Shown here in pieces: positions 1-11,333 of a DNA stretch of 64,000 bases (position 1 is the first letter of the stretch; each line of letters opens with the position of its first letter). The DNA is from Opeltia flavorubescens (Eukaryota > Ascomycota > Lecanoromycetes > Teloschistales > Teloschistaceae), in assembly GCA_000442125.1 (NCBI GenBank), contig KE546966.1, positions 644,969 to 708,968 on the forward strand. Direction: 5' to 3'. Under the pieces are notes generated by a model. The model saw only the letters and a program-made list of their open reading frames with translations. It was not told the origin of the DNA and made no database searches. The translations under genes and the position numbers were made by a program.

Positions 1-1037
1 CTATGTGTGATTTCGGTATTTCTTCAAGCTCTTTTTCGAAAAGGAGCAACACCCATGATCCATGGCGAGCCTTATTAGTATTACAGTTCATTCGTTGACG
101 GCGTCTCCTCAGTCCTAAAAGAAGGGAGTGTGGGAAATTGAACAAAGGACAGCAAGATAGAGTGAAAGTCTGAACAAATATCCTAAGTGCCGTAGGCTCA
201 TTCATCTTCCGTTCAGAACAGAGAAATGGTACATCGATATTATCATTAGCCGCCCAAAGATCAAGCCGCGGAAGATTATCAAGCCCATTCTATAGGTTTA
301 ATAAAAAAGAGAGACACAACCATCAAGCATTTCGCCCACTCGAAGCTGTGCGTGGTCTTACGCAAACAGACCACAATATGTAGAGCTATTATGCAGCAGG
401 GCGATGAAGCAACCATCGTACCACAGAACAGGATACCCAGTCAAGCCTCAATTCCGAAGTCAGGCAAGCGCGAGTCTAGAGAGGGAGAGATAGAGACAAT
501 AGAAATCCGCGAAGCGAGTATAGCACACTCACCACAGATTGACCGTTGCTAGTAATACCAGAAAGGGGACCGGCATAGTGCTATTTGTCTGCTACTAGTC
601 GCCAAAGAATTGACTGATTCCATGATCAATGAGCAGCGTAGTAAAGGGACCGAAATTTGAGAATATAAAAAGGGAATTACGAACTGTGCATCGAGAAGGC
701 TGATCAGCAGTTGGAAAATAAATAGAGTTGGAAATAGTAATCGCAGGCAAACAGAGAATGGAATGCTCTCAATCTATTACCTAGGGCAGTGGAGGTAAAA
801 TATGAAAGGAAGTAAAGGTCATTGACAACGGCGATATTTCGAACGGCTGCTGATTCTGCTGTGAGGTCTTGTTTGCATACATATACTTCCTTTGACTTTC
901 TCGACGGCGTCCATTCCGTAAGGTCGACGACTATTACGTCGCTTCTTCCCAGCCACGTGTTGCTCTATGGGGTATCATATGTCTTATCCAGCCATCCTAC
1001 CTTGAACATCTTCATCGAAAATATGAACATGTCGCCC
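1..1037. other. intergenic, no gene seen
   Basis: No reading frame here resembles a known protein, and the short open frames on both strands have low-complexity or random composition. A TATA-like stretch (tataaaaag) lies near 664. A gene outside the window could contribute an untranslated region, but nothing shows it. Confidence 0.5.
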
Positions 1038-1698
1038 TCATAAAACTTCATCAACCTCTAGACTGAGATCTCCACCATGTCGAAGTTCACCCATTTCACC
1101 CTCTTGATGTCCCGATCCCTCATACTCCCCGGCTATCGTTTCTCCCTCAACCATCCCCTCATCCTCAACCTCATCAACCCATTCCTCCTCTTCGCTGGCC
1201 TTCTTCTTCTCCCCACCACCTGCTACCCTCACATTCCCCATACCCCTCCCTTCCACCAACGCCCCCTTGATCTTCTCATTCATGTCCTCCCACTTAGCCT
1301 ATCCCCAAGAGATGAAAATCAATTAGTTTGTTACTCTCCCAAGAACTTGATTCTCCCAAATTTACCTCTCCAGTAGAAATCCGTCTAATGAGTTACGAAC
1401 TTACATTTCTCTCCCCCCTCCTCCTGCTCCTCCCAAAACTTCTCTCCACCTTCCGTTCTGTCCTCTCTAATACCTCCTCGGCTCTTGCGCCCGCTTTTTC
1501 CTTCCGCAAACGCTGCGCACGCCGCCCTTTGCCGCGGGGTAGGCGAGTGGCTTTCGTAGTACTTTTAGAGACGCCGGCTTTGGTGTTGGCGGAGAGAATA
1601 GATTTAGGTGGGTTATTGGACGGTATGGGAGAGGGGTGATCTAGGTCCATGGATATGGATGGGGGAGGTTTGGATGGTGGCTTGCGCTTTTTGGCCAT
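1038..1698 (-). CDS. ALB1: Alb1-like ribosome biogenesis factor
   Basis: Small basic nuclear protein resembling Alb1, which in yeast works with Arx1 on pre-60S ribosomal particles. Two exons are supported, 1698..1405 and 1298..1038, joined by a GTAAGT..ATAG intron of 106 nt in phase 0, so the junction reads ...GERN/AKWEDMN. The start MAKKRK is followed by a proline-rich stretch, a basic block (RLPRGKGRRAQRLRKEK), a helix with ERTERKVERSFGRSRRR, and the conserved W-(E/D)-x-(L/M)-N that ends the Alb1 core. The C-terminal half is acidic (EEEEWVDEVEDE) and variable, as in other fungal Alb1 proteins. Total about 184 residues. The family call rests on the order of basic block, ExxxxR helix and WEDMN; no search was possible. 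The gene runs toward the left edge and its promoter lies in 1699-2121. Confidence 0.72.
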
Positions 1699-2121
1699 CG
1701 TGTTGAGGAGACGAGAAAAGTAGGAGTCGTGGGAATAATTTTTGTGGTGTGCTGAGTAATTGGTCTAATTGCGGACTCAACCGGGGTTTAGCGATGGAAG
1801 GAGAATGTCAATTCTGTCTTCGAGATACCTGCGAGTGCTCTTACATGAGAGAGACGTTTCAAAAGATACAATTCCCTTATTCCTTGGTATTAAATGAAAT
1901 ACAAAGCTACTGCATGTTGACAGATTCTTGGGAGCACTTAATTACGATTCCAGATCATACGGATATCATTATAGTACACCCCTATTATCGATACCCGAAG
2001 CATTAGCCTCGAGGCACCTCCTTATCCTACTTATTTCTCAGCACAGATGACCAAGAGTGGTAATGAAGGAGGGTCGTGTAAGAAGGTGTCTTCGGTCGAG
2101 GGATCATTGCGCTCAGCTCAA
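1699..2121. other. intergenic between ALB1 start and AACS stop
   Basis: This 423-base stretch holds the ALB1 promoter and the 3' end of the acetoacetyl-CoA synthetase gene, both read leftward. Open frames inside it have no recognisable protein features. Confidence 0.5.
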
Positions 2122-4254
2122 TCAGGGATGCTCAACGCTCCAAGTTCGATACCAGTCCAGGCATGCAGCATTGGCCACGGAGGCGCTAGTCTTAACATTC
2201 AACCCGCAAACAATTTGTTTGACAGCCACTTCAACCCTAGAAAGAATTAATCAATAAGACTGCGACTAGGAATTTCATGCTTACTTCTTGCCATTGGTCG
2301 TCACCGGGATCTCCGGACACTCCTCGATGATACCAGGGACATGTCTGGCGGAGAGTTCCTTCCTAATGACAGTCTTGATTTCGTGCGTGAGATGCTCGCT
2401 AAAGACCCTCATTGCTCCCATCTTAACAAAAAGAACAACTACCTCGTCCTTGTCTGTTTCCCTCCGCCTACCAATGCACAATGCGTCTTCAATCTGGGGG
2501 AAATGCTTGAGGATCACGTTGTAAATCTCAGAGCTTCCGAATCGGACACCGGCCGGCTTCAAAACACCATCGCTTCGCCCTAGCATGACGAGACCACCAG
2601 TTTTGGGGTTTATTCTGACAAAGTCCCCGTGATGCCAGATCCCTGGAAAGGTCTCGAAGTAGCTTGACTTGTATTTCTCAGCCCCTTCTTTGCCCCAAAA
2701 TGCAATTGGTTGGCAAGGGAATGATTTGACACACACAAGATCACCAGGTTCTCCCGTATTGGTGACATCTTTTCCTTGGTAGTCCCACGCTTCAACGGCC
2801 ATTCCAAGACCTCTGACTTGGATTTCGCCTGTGTAGACCGGCGACAACGAAGAAGGCGCGCCGAACAGGGAAATGATATCCGTCCCTCCGGTAATGCTGG
2901 CAAGATTGATATCAGGACCAAAGGCACGATAGACGTACTCGAAAGTCGAAGGCGCGAGTGGACTGCCTGTGCTGTATATTGATTTCAGTGATTTTAGACT
3001 CACACTTTGCTTTGGCATGATATCTTTTTGCTCTAGCATTGAGAGATACTTGGCGGATGTGCCGAAGTGACTTATTCTTAGCTCTTCAATCAGACGTGGC
3101 ATTGCCAGTTCACCGTTTCCATCATCGTCCAAGGGTCTAAATGGAGATCCGTCGTACAATACGAGTGTGGCACCTGTCGCAAGCCCTGAGACCAGCCAAT
3201 GCCACATCATCCAAGTGCAAGTGGTGAAATAGAAAAGCCGGTCGCCCGGACGAATGTTACCTTGAATGTCATGCTCCTTCTTGTGTTGGATCAACGTCCC
3301 AATGGCTCCATGAACAATGCACTTTGGCTTACCAGTAGTTCCAGAAGAATAGAGAATATATACAGGATGGTCTGCTTCGAGCTGTTGAAATTCTAGGCTT
3401 GAGCCAAGTGAAGTAGAAGAAAGAAGATCATCGTATATTACAGCATGGCCAGACTGTACAGGAATATCATCCGTGTTAAAATTAACATGACGAACGGTCT
3501 GGAAGATAATCACAGACTTGAGGTACTGGAGGTTCTGTGAGATCTCCTTGACTTTCCCATGGACATCATGCACTTTGCCATTGTACTTGGCAGCATTGTC
3601 AGCAAAAAGGACTACAGGTTCAATCTGCTGCATTCGGTCCAAGACGGCATGAACGCCTGTGTCTGGGGAGACGGCAGTCCAAATTGCTCCCACGGACGTT
3701 GTACTTAGCATAGCAACGAGAGCATTAGTATGATTCGCAAGATAGCCAGCTACGCGATCTCCTTTTTTCACGCCCAATGATACTAGCACGGATGCACAAT
3801 TTTGCACTCGCTTTCGAAGTTCTTTCCAGCTAACAGATTCACGGGAGTCCTCGGAAGCTGCAATCACAGCCAAAGTATCTTCTCCTGGCTTGCACCTGGG
3901 GTATAATAGATTTTCTGCGAAGTTCAATCTTGCTCCATGGAAAAAAGGAGGACGAGGAAACATTGGAGCTCTTTCATCCAAGGCCTGAGCACGCATTCAG
4001 CGTCACTAGACACACCAATTCGACTGCCCTACCTTGGAGAAAGGTGTCGACGCCACGGTGCCAGTGAAGTACCAGACCTCCTCCCAGAATGCACTGAGGT
4101 TCTGGATAGTCCACTGGCGTAATGCTTCATAGTCAGGAAGCCGGACGCCGTATTTGCCCTCTATGATTCTCGTGAAGTCGTACATTCGAGTTGACCTTGG
4201 GTCGGAGTGCTGCCACAACAGCTTAGGGATTGGTAACGATCCATCTCGATCCAT
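2122..4254 (-). CDS. acetoacetyl-CoA synthetase
   Basis: ATP-dependent ligation of acetoacetate to CoA (EC 6.2.1.16 family), a cytosolic ANL-superfamily enzyme feeding sterol and lipid synthesis or ketone use. Three exons: 4254..4033, 3984..2285 and 2236..2122, separated by two 48-nt introns, giving 678 residues, a normal length. The N-terminus has the acetyl/acetoacetyl-CoA synthetase signature (LRQWTIQNLSAFWEEVW). The nucleotide-binding loop YSSGTTGKPKCIVHG lies near residue 285. The hinge GRSDGVLKPAGVRFGSSEIY is near 545, and the catalytic lysine motif TTNGKKVEV spans the last splice junction at about 641. The last intron matters: its donor GTAAGC supplies an apparent TAA stop right after NGKK, and splicing instead adds 37 residues containing the conserved KQIVCGL. 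It is divergent from LCB2 across 1.07 kb. Confidence 0.93.
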
Positions 4255-5327
4255 GACACTTTACTGCCCTCATGGAAGTTGTACACGGCGTCAGCCAATC
4301 ACAGGAATGACTCCTCTTTCTCGCTACACCTTCGACCAATGGAGATAATAATATAACAACATCGATCAGAGATTGAGGCGTTGTTTTGCGGTAATTGTCC
4401 TGTGGGTCCTATTTTGAGTCCCAGATCATAAGTGGAGAGAGCAGGAGGAAAGTTCTCGTCCAGACTTCAAATACCAGACTGTAGAAACGGTTCACCTCCT
4501 CACATCACTACGTAGCCCTGGTTGTGGCCTGTGGTGCTGGGGATATGGATTTGGCTTGCTGGTCACGGGGTCACCTAAAGAGATGGGAGATGTAGCCCTA
4601 GCCCTAAGTTTCTCCAATCGAGCAGCCGCAACCGGTTCCCGGCGGTCAATCCTTCCGAATTTCCGTCCTCTCATCTCCGCCATCATCAAATCTCTTTAAG
4701 CACGGGCAAACCAGCTCCTTTTCCCTCCCTTAGATCATCATTTCCTTCAACTTAGACTGTGCCTTCCCCGTGCGCCTTCACATTTGCTCTTTTCATCTTT
4801 CTGGCGTTTTGACCGATCAATATTGGTACAGTCCATCAGTTACTCACCCGCTCGCTCCTTCCTCGTCTCCTACACCTTCCACCTCGGAACATCGCGGATC
4901 AGCTTGACGTAGCAGCCCACGGAACATCAGCGCCACCTGGACGAGAATTTATTTGCATCTTACTGCGACGTCTCTAAGCTTGAGCATTGTGTCTGGACTC
5001 CGGCGTCTTCGCTACCGGTGCTCGTGGGATTCAAAGCTCCAGGCCAGTGTCAACCTTCGTCCTCGGTCTTATTAGTGTCCGACATAACCAATTGACTTTA
5101 ATATTCCCTGAGGTGCTCCGTCGCCTCTACCTTCACCTTCAAGCACTACAGTAATCTTAATATCGACTATTTGCCAAACATCCTAATCTACCTTTGTCCG
5201 GCATTGTACTGACTCCGCCTCCTACACCGCCTTGTGCCACTAACTCAAACCACCTGACTGTTCACGAAGCATACAAAGCTCAAATCATTGTCGTATCCAC
5301 CCGTCCGATACGAATCATTTTGGCACA
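4255..5327. promoter_or_regulatory. divergent promoter region, AACS / LCB2
   Basis: The two genes are transcribed outward from this 1073-base gap, so both promoters lie here. The half next to LCB2 (about 4700-5327) is rich in pyrimidine tracts, as is usual for fungal promoters and 5' leaders. Several short ATG-initiated frames occur, so an upstream-ORF leader for LCB2 is possible. No factor site can be named with confidence. Confidence 0.5.
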
Positions 5328-7403
5328 ATGAAAAACGATGGCTTGCGCTCTGCGATGCCTAGCAAACCTCTGAACTCTTGTACTGTTTCTGCGCCTACCA
5401 CGCCGACCGCACAACCTATAATTTCAGAAAAAAAAGAGCTCTCACGACGGCCATCGACGTCGCGGGCGAACGTGATCACCTCTTTCTTCTCCACGTCGCC
5501 AAAGTCGAAGCAAGACCTCCCATCAGCAGCGTCATCCCTGCTGGCCGCACAGCAGCAGTCTCCTCCACTGAGTTCACCATCCCACATTACTTCTCCGTCG
5601 CTATCGCTTCCTACAATATTTCTCTCCACGGCAAAGGCAGACACTGCGAATGAGGATGAACCGCCGACGACTCTTTTCCAACCCCCGTCGCCGGCTGAGG
5701 CCCGTAGGATAGCGAAGCAACATGCTCAATTCGGCCCATTAGGCGATTCAAGTCACCGGTACACAAGCCGCCATGCTGGTGGTCGCTTCCCGGAGCCTAT
5801 CATCGAAGATCCCCCGTACTACTATCTGATTACAACTTACATCAGCTATTTGATTTTGATTATTTTCGGCCACGTGCGTGATTTCTTTGGGAAAAGATTT
5901 CGCGAGAAGCACTACCGCCACTTGCAACAACGCAATGGTTACGCGCCTCTCAACAGTGATTTCGACAACTTCTATGTCCGAAGACTGCAGCTACGAATCA
6001 ATGACTGTTTTGCACGGCCTATAACTGGGGTTCCTGGGAGATATATCACGTTGTTAGATCGAACGTCGAACGATGGAAATCAACATTTCCAGTTAACAGG
6101 CACAATAACAGAGACCCTTAACATGAGCTCGTACAATTACCTGGGATTTGCGCAATCCGAAGGTCCTTGTGCCGATGCTGTTGAGGAAACCGTCAAAAAG
6201 TACGGCCTCAGCCTGGCGAGCCCTCGAGGGGACTCCGGAACTTCTGAGTTGCACCTCGAGGTCGAAGATCTAATCGCTAAGTTTGTGGGCAAGGACTCGT
6301 CCATAGTCTATTCTATGGGTTACGGTACCAATGCATCAATTTTCTCTGCCCTTGTTGGAAAAGGCTGCCTTGTCATATCCGATGAACTGAATCATGCATC
6401 GATACGTTTCGGCCTCCGGCTCTCTGGCTCGATGATCGAAATGTTCAAACACAACGATGTCAAGTCTCTTGAGCGTAAACTTCGCGAAGTCATTGCAAAT
6501 GGGCAGCCTCGGCACCATCGGCCGTGGAAGAAGATCCTTGTGGTTGTCGAAGGACTTTATTCTATGGAAGGCTCAATGGTCAATTTGCCAGGCATCCTTG
6601 ACTTGAAGCGGAAATACAAATTCAATCTGTTCGTCGATGAAGCGCATTCAATCGGAGCTCTGGGGCCTAGAGGTCGGGGTGTCTGCGACTACTTTGGTGT
6701 TGATCCGTCCCAAGTTGACATTTTAATGGGGACCCTTACAAAATCTTTCGGTGCTAACGGTGGCTACATTGCTGGCGACAAGGCCATAATTGACAAACTC
6801 CGTGTCACAAATGCTGGTACCATATTCGGAGAGAGCCCGACACCGTCGATCTTATCACAGATCGCATCAAGCCTTAAAATCATCAGTGGGGATCTTGTGC
6901 CTGGCCAGGGTGAAGAACGCCTTCAAAGACTTGCATTCAACTCACGCTATCTTCGATTGGGCTTGAAACGACTTGGATTCATCGTGTACGGCAACGACGA
7001 TTCGCCAATTATTCCACTAATGCTCTACAACCCAGCTAAGATACCGGCATTTTCTCATGAAATGCTTCAAAGGAAAATATCGGTCGTTGTGGTTGGATAC
7101 CCTGCAACGCCGCTTGTATCATCAAGAGCCAGGTTTTGCGTGTCAGCAGCCCATACAAAGGAAGATCTTGATCGGTTGCTGAAAGCTTGCGACTCGGTTG
7201 GTGATATCCTACAGCTCAAATTCTCCTCGGGCATCGCAGGCGGTGCTTTGCCGCTTCCAGAAGGGTTTACCCCTGAGATGGAGAAAGAATGGTTGAGGAA
7301 CGAGGAACAGAACGGGCGAAAGATCATCCGCCAGCGACCAAGATGGAGTCTGAACGAAGTCATTAAAAGCGGTGTACAAGACGTGAAGCTACCACTCAGA
7401 TGA
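5328..7403 (+). CDS. LCB2: serine palmitoyltransferase subunit 2
   Basis: Catalytic subunit of serine palmitoyltransferase, which condenses L-serine with palmitoyl-CoA in the ER as the first step of sphingolipid synthesis. It acts as a heterodimer with Lcb1, which is not in this window. A single uninterrupted frame gives 691 residues, slightly longer than yeast Lcb2 because of a Ser/Pro-rich N-terminus of about 120 residues. One hydrophobic segment (YLITTYISYLILIIFG, near residue 165) is the expected membrane anchor. The aminotransferase fold follows, with YNYLGFA, the substrate region SPRGDSGTSELH, DEAHSIGALGPRGRG, and the PLP-lysine motif GTLTKSFGANGGYIAG near residue 470. The ATG at 5328 is the first in frame. 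Phs1, encoded at 49.7-50.6 kb, supplies the very-long-chain acyl-CoA used later in the same pathway. Confidence 0.96.
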   Translation: MKNDGLRSAMPSKPLNSCTVSAPTTPTAQPIISEKKELSRRPSTSRANVITSFFSTSPKSKQDLPSAASSLLAAQQQSPPLSSPSHITSPSLSLPTIFLSTAKADTANEDEPPTTLFQPPSPAEARRIAKQHAQFGPLGDSSHRYTSRHAGGRFPEPIIEDPPYYYLITTYISYLILIIFGHVRDFFGKRFREKHYRHLQQRNGYAPLNSDFDNFYVRRLQLRINDCFARPITGVPGRYITLLDRTSNDGNQHFQLTGTITETLNMSSYNYLGFAQSEGPCADAVEETVKKYGLSLASPRGDSGTSELHLEVEDLIAKFVGKDSSIVYSMGYGTNASIFSALVGKGCLVISDELNHASIRFGLRLSGSMIEMFKHNDVKSLERKLREVIANGQPRHHRPWKKILVVVEGLYSMEGSMVNLPGILDLKRKYKFNLFVDEAHSIGALGPRGRGVCDYFGVDPSQVDILMGTLTKSFGANGGYIAGDKAIIDKLRVTNAGTIFGESPTPSILSQIASSLKIISGDLVPGQGEERLQRLAFNSRYLRLGLKRLGFIVYGNDDSPIIPLMLYNPAKIPAFSHEMLQRKISVVVVGYPATPLVSSRARFCVSAAHTKEDLDRLLKACDSVGDILQLKFSSGIAGGALPLPEGFTPEMEKEWLRNEEQNGRKIIRQRPRWSLNEVIKSGVQDVKLPLR

Positions 7404-9419
7404 TGCTTCTGGCTGTTGTCCGACCAGCATGCATCAATCCATACCAACCCGTTGGAAAGGCTCAGACAAGAATCATAGACTTCATTGGGCGCCCTGATGC
7501 CCGGCGAAGACTCGTGCAGCGCCTTAAAATCATGCATATGTTTTGGTGGTGCGGACTGCTCGATCATTACGTGTTCAGGACGGCATCTTTTTCTCAAGCG
7601 GCGTTATGGAATCCCTGCCGAGCACAAATACTTGTGGGCAAGAGATGAGCTTTACCGTGTACATATATAATGGTTAAATGCTTCATCGGATGTGTGGTTC
7701 TTAAAATTGAGGGCTGCCAGTTCTCAATAGATGCTGATCCAGCCCAGTGGTTGAGATATCTACATTTCCAGTGCTCAAAGCTTCTTGGTAACTAGACTAT
7801 CCCTAATACAAAAGAACCTCAACCTACTTAAGTCGCGCAGCAAAGATGTTCTTTGTGATCCTGGGGACATACCCACATAAATGTTCTTGATAAGTTTGAT
7901 CTTTCTTGAGGATCGAGATATAGACAGGATATATTATCCTTCCAACATTAGGTATCTTGATCACCAATAAAGATTGGCAATGATAATAGTTTCGAACGGC
8001 GTTCAAACGTAGATTCGCAAATTTACGATACCGCTGCAGTAGCGCATCATTATTATTGTAGCAGCAGCGAAACATGACTTTGTGTGATTGTGTGATCGGG
8101 CAAAGTTGTTTTGATTTCTCATAAGAATCTATCGTTGTTTTCAAGTACTAGCGCATGTTTCCACGTCGAGGATTCGACCATGCGAGCACAGGGAGAGCTC
8201 AAGACACCATCTTCTTGCCCAAGGGAGGTGTGGTCAATTGGCTTGTCTGCCTTGGCCGCAGCCTTATCCTTGTAAATGGGCCTGCAAGCCTAATAAACGG
8301 CATAGCCACACCGGATAATATGTCACCGGCGATCAGCTGCAGTGAAGCTTGAGCCTCAAGATACCTTATCCGGTGAAGAGGTCTGGCGTTTGCTCTGGAG
8401 CTCTGCAACGAGCCGGTCAGCATTGTCGAATCATCGAGGCTGGCGCAATCCAGCGATGGATGAAAGGGTCGCGGAACGCCCTACTTCTGCTTCAGTCTAG
8501 GCTAAGTGCTTACTGATACACCCTCTGTATCATGTTGGAGGGCACGCGTTCGAAGACACGATGGTGTTGCAACGAAACAAAGACAGCTGTCAAGCCAAAG
8601 AGTTGGGACCAACAGTTGATCATGGCAAGGCCCACCAATGACCGGCCCAGCACTCAGCTTGCACCACGCCGTTTCCGACTGAAGCACGACATATTTACTG
8701 ATTCCAAACATAGAGATGGAATTCGGATCAATAGGCTTTCTTCCTGATCTACCGCCCATGACACACCGGATCTCTGAAGGAGCAGGAGTACTGAACGCCC
8801 TACGACTGCAGCTTTTGATGGAACCCCTCCGATCGCCCTCCAATGCAGTCCCCTGTCGGTGGAGAAATGGCCTATTCGTCCAAGCCTCGAAACCTGCAGC
8901 AGGAGGCGCGGCCAAGGCTGTTTGCACCTATCCCATCCCTCACCATCACCACAGCTTGCATATGCACTCCATTCACCGGGCGTAGAGTCATCGTGCTAGT
9001 GCCGAGCAGGCTACAGCAAATCTCGTAGAAGTATCATTTAATTCCTCAAAAACAGGGCGAAAGTATTCTGCTTTGAGGCAATCGTCCCTTGTATCCCACC
9101 ATCATCAAAGACCCTTCCTAGCTAAAAGTAGGCATCATCCTCTCTCTCCTCATGACCATAAAGCCTACTATCTTCCGCCTTGTCTTCTATTTCTCTTCTC
9201 CCGTCTCTGTAGACAAGGGATCCTGAGCCTTGCTTCTACCTGTCATTGGATCTGTCCTGGTGTCACGAGGACTTTGTCGTAATCGACAATCGACATTGTA
9301 CTTCGATTCAACCGCCTCTTCTGTCCCATACTGCTTGACTTCTTCTTCCCCTGCTCCGAACCTTGTCCGCACTACTTCAGCTGTGACGGCAACCTTCACA
9401 CCTTGCAAAATCAGCAAGC
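7404..9419. other. long intergenic stretch
   Basis: About 2 kb between the LCB2 stop and the next supported gene. Open frames up to 141 codons occur on both strands (for example 8502-8927 on the minus strand) but show no domain, no plausible exon joins and no codon bias like the neighbours. The right end (about 9070-9419) is C/T-rich and looks like a promoter and 5' leader for the gene starting at 9420. Confidence 0.5.
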
Positions 9420-11333
9420 ATGATTCAGGTACCTATGGCACCCATGCCTCCTCCCCCACCACCACCTCACACGCCCCATCACAATGGCCCTCCAGGTGTG
9501 CAATCGCTACCTGTGAATTTCGAGCGCCTCAACATACATGAAATGCCCCCAAATGTCGGCCATCAGCGCATGTCCCCTCCCTTGATGGGCGGTTTCGGTG
9601 GTTTGGGGCACGAATTCAATACCAGTCTTTTACGGAAGGAAAAGGACACTTACGAAGGCTACAACTTCGAGAGGATGGCTCCCCAGCACCCCAACGAAAA
9701 GGCAACATGGTCGTTAGTCACTAAGACAAAGATGCCGCTAAGCCAAAGTGAGCTTCTGGCCATGGTTAATAAACAAAAACGAAAAGGGCCTTCTGCTTGG
9801 CAATTGCTGAAAAGTGATGAGATGAAGGGATATAAGCGAAAACAAGTTGATCAATTAATTGATGACCGGACCAGAGCCGATCCTAGATTTGGTTACGAAC
9901 TGGCTGCGCTGAAGCTGGATCAGTACAAAGATAAACGGGGCGCCAAAGGCACCTCAGCCTTTCAGATTATCTTAAGGCGGCACCTGCGAAAAGACCTGGC
10001 CAGCGATGGGCCTGCAGGTCTCGGCAAGCTCCAAGAACCACATCGAGAGATAGTTGATCTGACTGGGATGTCCGAAGACCCGTCTGAAGGATCCAGTCAA
10101 AGCTTCTTTAGCGGTAACTCACCTCCTCGCAACCATTTTGTACCGTCGCCAAACCATGGATTCCCGGAGCACCATGGGTTTAGACCACCAGTCCATCAAC
10201 CGCCATTCATGCCTCATCCCAGTCCGCCGATACATGAAGCTCGACATGATATCCATCATGGAGCCGCAAACCCCCATCATATGCCTCCTCACTTCGAAGG
10301 GCCGTTTATCCACCAAGATCCTCTTCCGGCACACCCCCCTCCCCAATTCATTCCGAATATGCCACCTCATATGGTGTATCACGATGAGCATCATGAGAAG
10401 CACAAGGAAAAGAGTAAAGATGCCAAAGAGACAAAGCATAAGAAAGAGTCGAAAGACTCAAAGCCAATGATACATCAAGTAAAACCATCAAAGTCCGAGA
10501 AGAAACACAAACGAGTGCCCTCTGAATCGGACTGGGATTGTCTGTCTGAGTCCAGTGACTTTTCACAAGCCTACACTGATCGAACCCCGGATACTACCTA
10601 CTCGACTAATAGCTCCCGAAAAGACAAAAGGGATGATCTTAAACGCAAAGATAGCCGGCGGAGCTCGCACAGCCACCATGATGATTACGGCAACGATAGG
10701 CATGGAGAGGTCTATCGCGTTCATCGGCGGAAGCCCACAATATCACCCGATCGCTCACGCCCGAGTGGCCGATCCCGTCACCATGTCGAGGAGATTGAGA
10801 TTACTCCCGCTTCACACTCCAAAACCCAGCGTCCCTACCCTGGCCGGCCACAACCTGAGGAAATCGAGGTGATTCCAGGGTCGAACTTAAGAAGCCATCG
10901 GCCTTACCTTACCCGGTCGCACACCACCGCACACCGCTCAGAACGCCTGCCGGAACACTTCGATCGTCCAGCATTCCACTCCCGACACATGAGCTACGAC
11001 GACGAACGCCACCACGGTCTTCGAGGATTGACACCACCGGGTCGCCGTGCTTCGGTGTATGTACCGAAGCGACCAATGGCGCTTGATCTTTACGACGCCC
11101 GCGAGGAGCAGGAACGGATCGAGAGAGAAGAGATCCGGCGAGAGCTTATGAGGGAAGAACGCAGGAAGGAGGAACTCAGAGAATCTGTGGCGAGGCAAAT
11201 GGAACGCGAAGCCGAGGGGATGCGCCGTCCCGTTGGCCGTGATCGGGGGTTCAGCAATGATGGGTTCCTCGAAGATCGACCGGGAAGGTACTCGAGAGGT
11301 TATGACAATGACCGCTTCATGTGGGGATTATAA
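9420..11333 (+). CDS. disordered charged protein of unknown function
   Basis: One intron-free frame of 637 residues. I do not recognise a named domain. The N-terminus is a proline run followed by His/Pro-rich sequence. A compact, probably folded block lies at about residues 90-190 (motifs MPLSQSELLAMVNKQKRKG and KRKQVDQLIDDRTRADPRF) and ends in a basic ILRRHLRKD helix. From about 200 onward the protein is low complexity: His/Pro-rich to about 325, then Lys/Glu/Ser-rich, with two near-copies of an EEIEI/VxP...R-Y repeat near 460-500. It ends in a highly charged, probably helical EEIRRELMREERRKEELR region near 570-600. This layout (small conserved module plus long disordered basic tail) recurs in filamentous-fungal hypothetical proteins and would suit a nuclear or RNA-associated role, but that is only inference. 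The coding call itself is strong because of frame length and composition. Confidence 0.75.
   Translation: MIQVPMAPMPPPPPPPHTPHHNGPPGVQSLPVNFERLNIHEMPPNVGHQRMSPPLMGGFGGLGHEFNTSLLRKEKDTYEGYNFERMAPQHPNEKATWSLVTKTKMPLSQSELLAMVNKQKRKGPSAWQLLKSDEMKGYKRKQVDQLIDDRTRADPRFGYELAALKLDQYKDKRGAKGTSAFQIILRRHLRKDLASDGPAGLGKLQEPHREIVDLTGMSEDPSEGSSQSFFSGNSPPRNHFVPSPNHGFPEHHGFRPPVHQPPFMPHPSPPIHEARHDIHHGAANPHHMPPHFEGPFIHQDPLPAHPPPQFIPNMPPHMVYHDEHHEKHKEKSKDAKETKHKKESKDSKPMIHQVKPSKSEKKHKRVPSESDWDCLSESSDFSQAYTDRTPDTTYSTNSSRKDKRDDLKRKDSRRSSHSHHDDYGNDRHGEVYRVHRRKPTISPDRSRPSGRSRHHVEEIEITPASHSKTQRPYPGRPQPEEIEVIPGSNLRSHRPYLTRSHTTAHRSERLPEHFDRPAFHSRHMSYDDERHHGLRGLTPPGRRASVYVPKRPMALDLYDAREEQERIEREEIRRELMREERRKEELRESVARQMEREAEGMRRPVGRDRGFSNDGFLEDRPGRYSRGYDNDRFMWGL

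Noticed and set aside
7067-7597. 176-codon minus-strand frame
   Set aside because: Antisense to the conserved C-terminal region of LCB2 and no features of its own.
8502-8927. 141-codon minus-strand frame
   Set aside because: Low-complexity composition, no domain, no matching exon neighbours, overlapped by an equally open opposite-strand frame.
10119-10439. 106-codon minus-strand frame
   Set aside because: Antisense shadow of the long plus-strand frame at 9420-11333.
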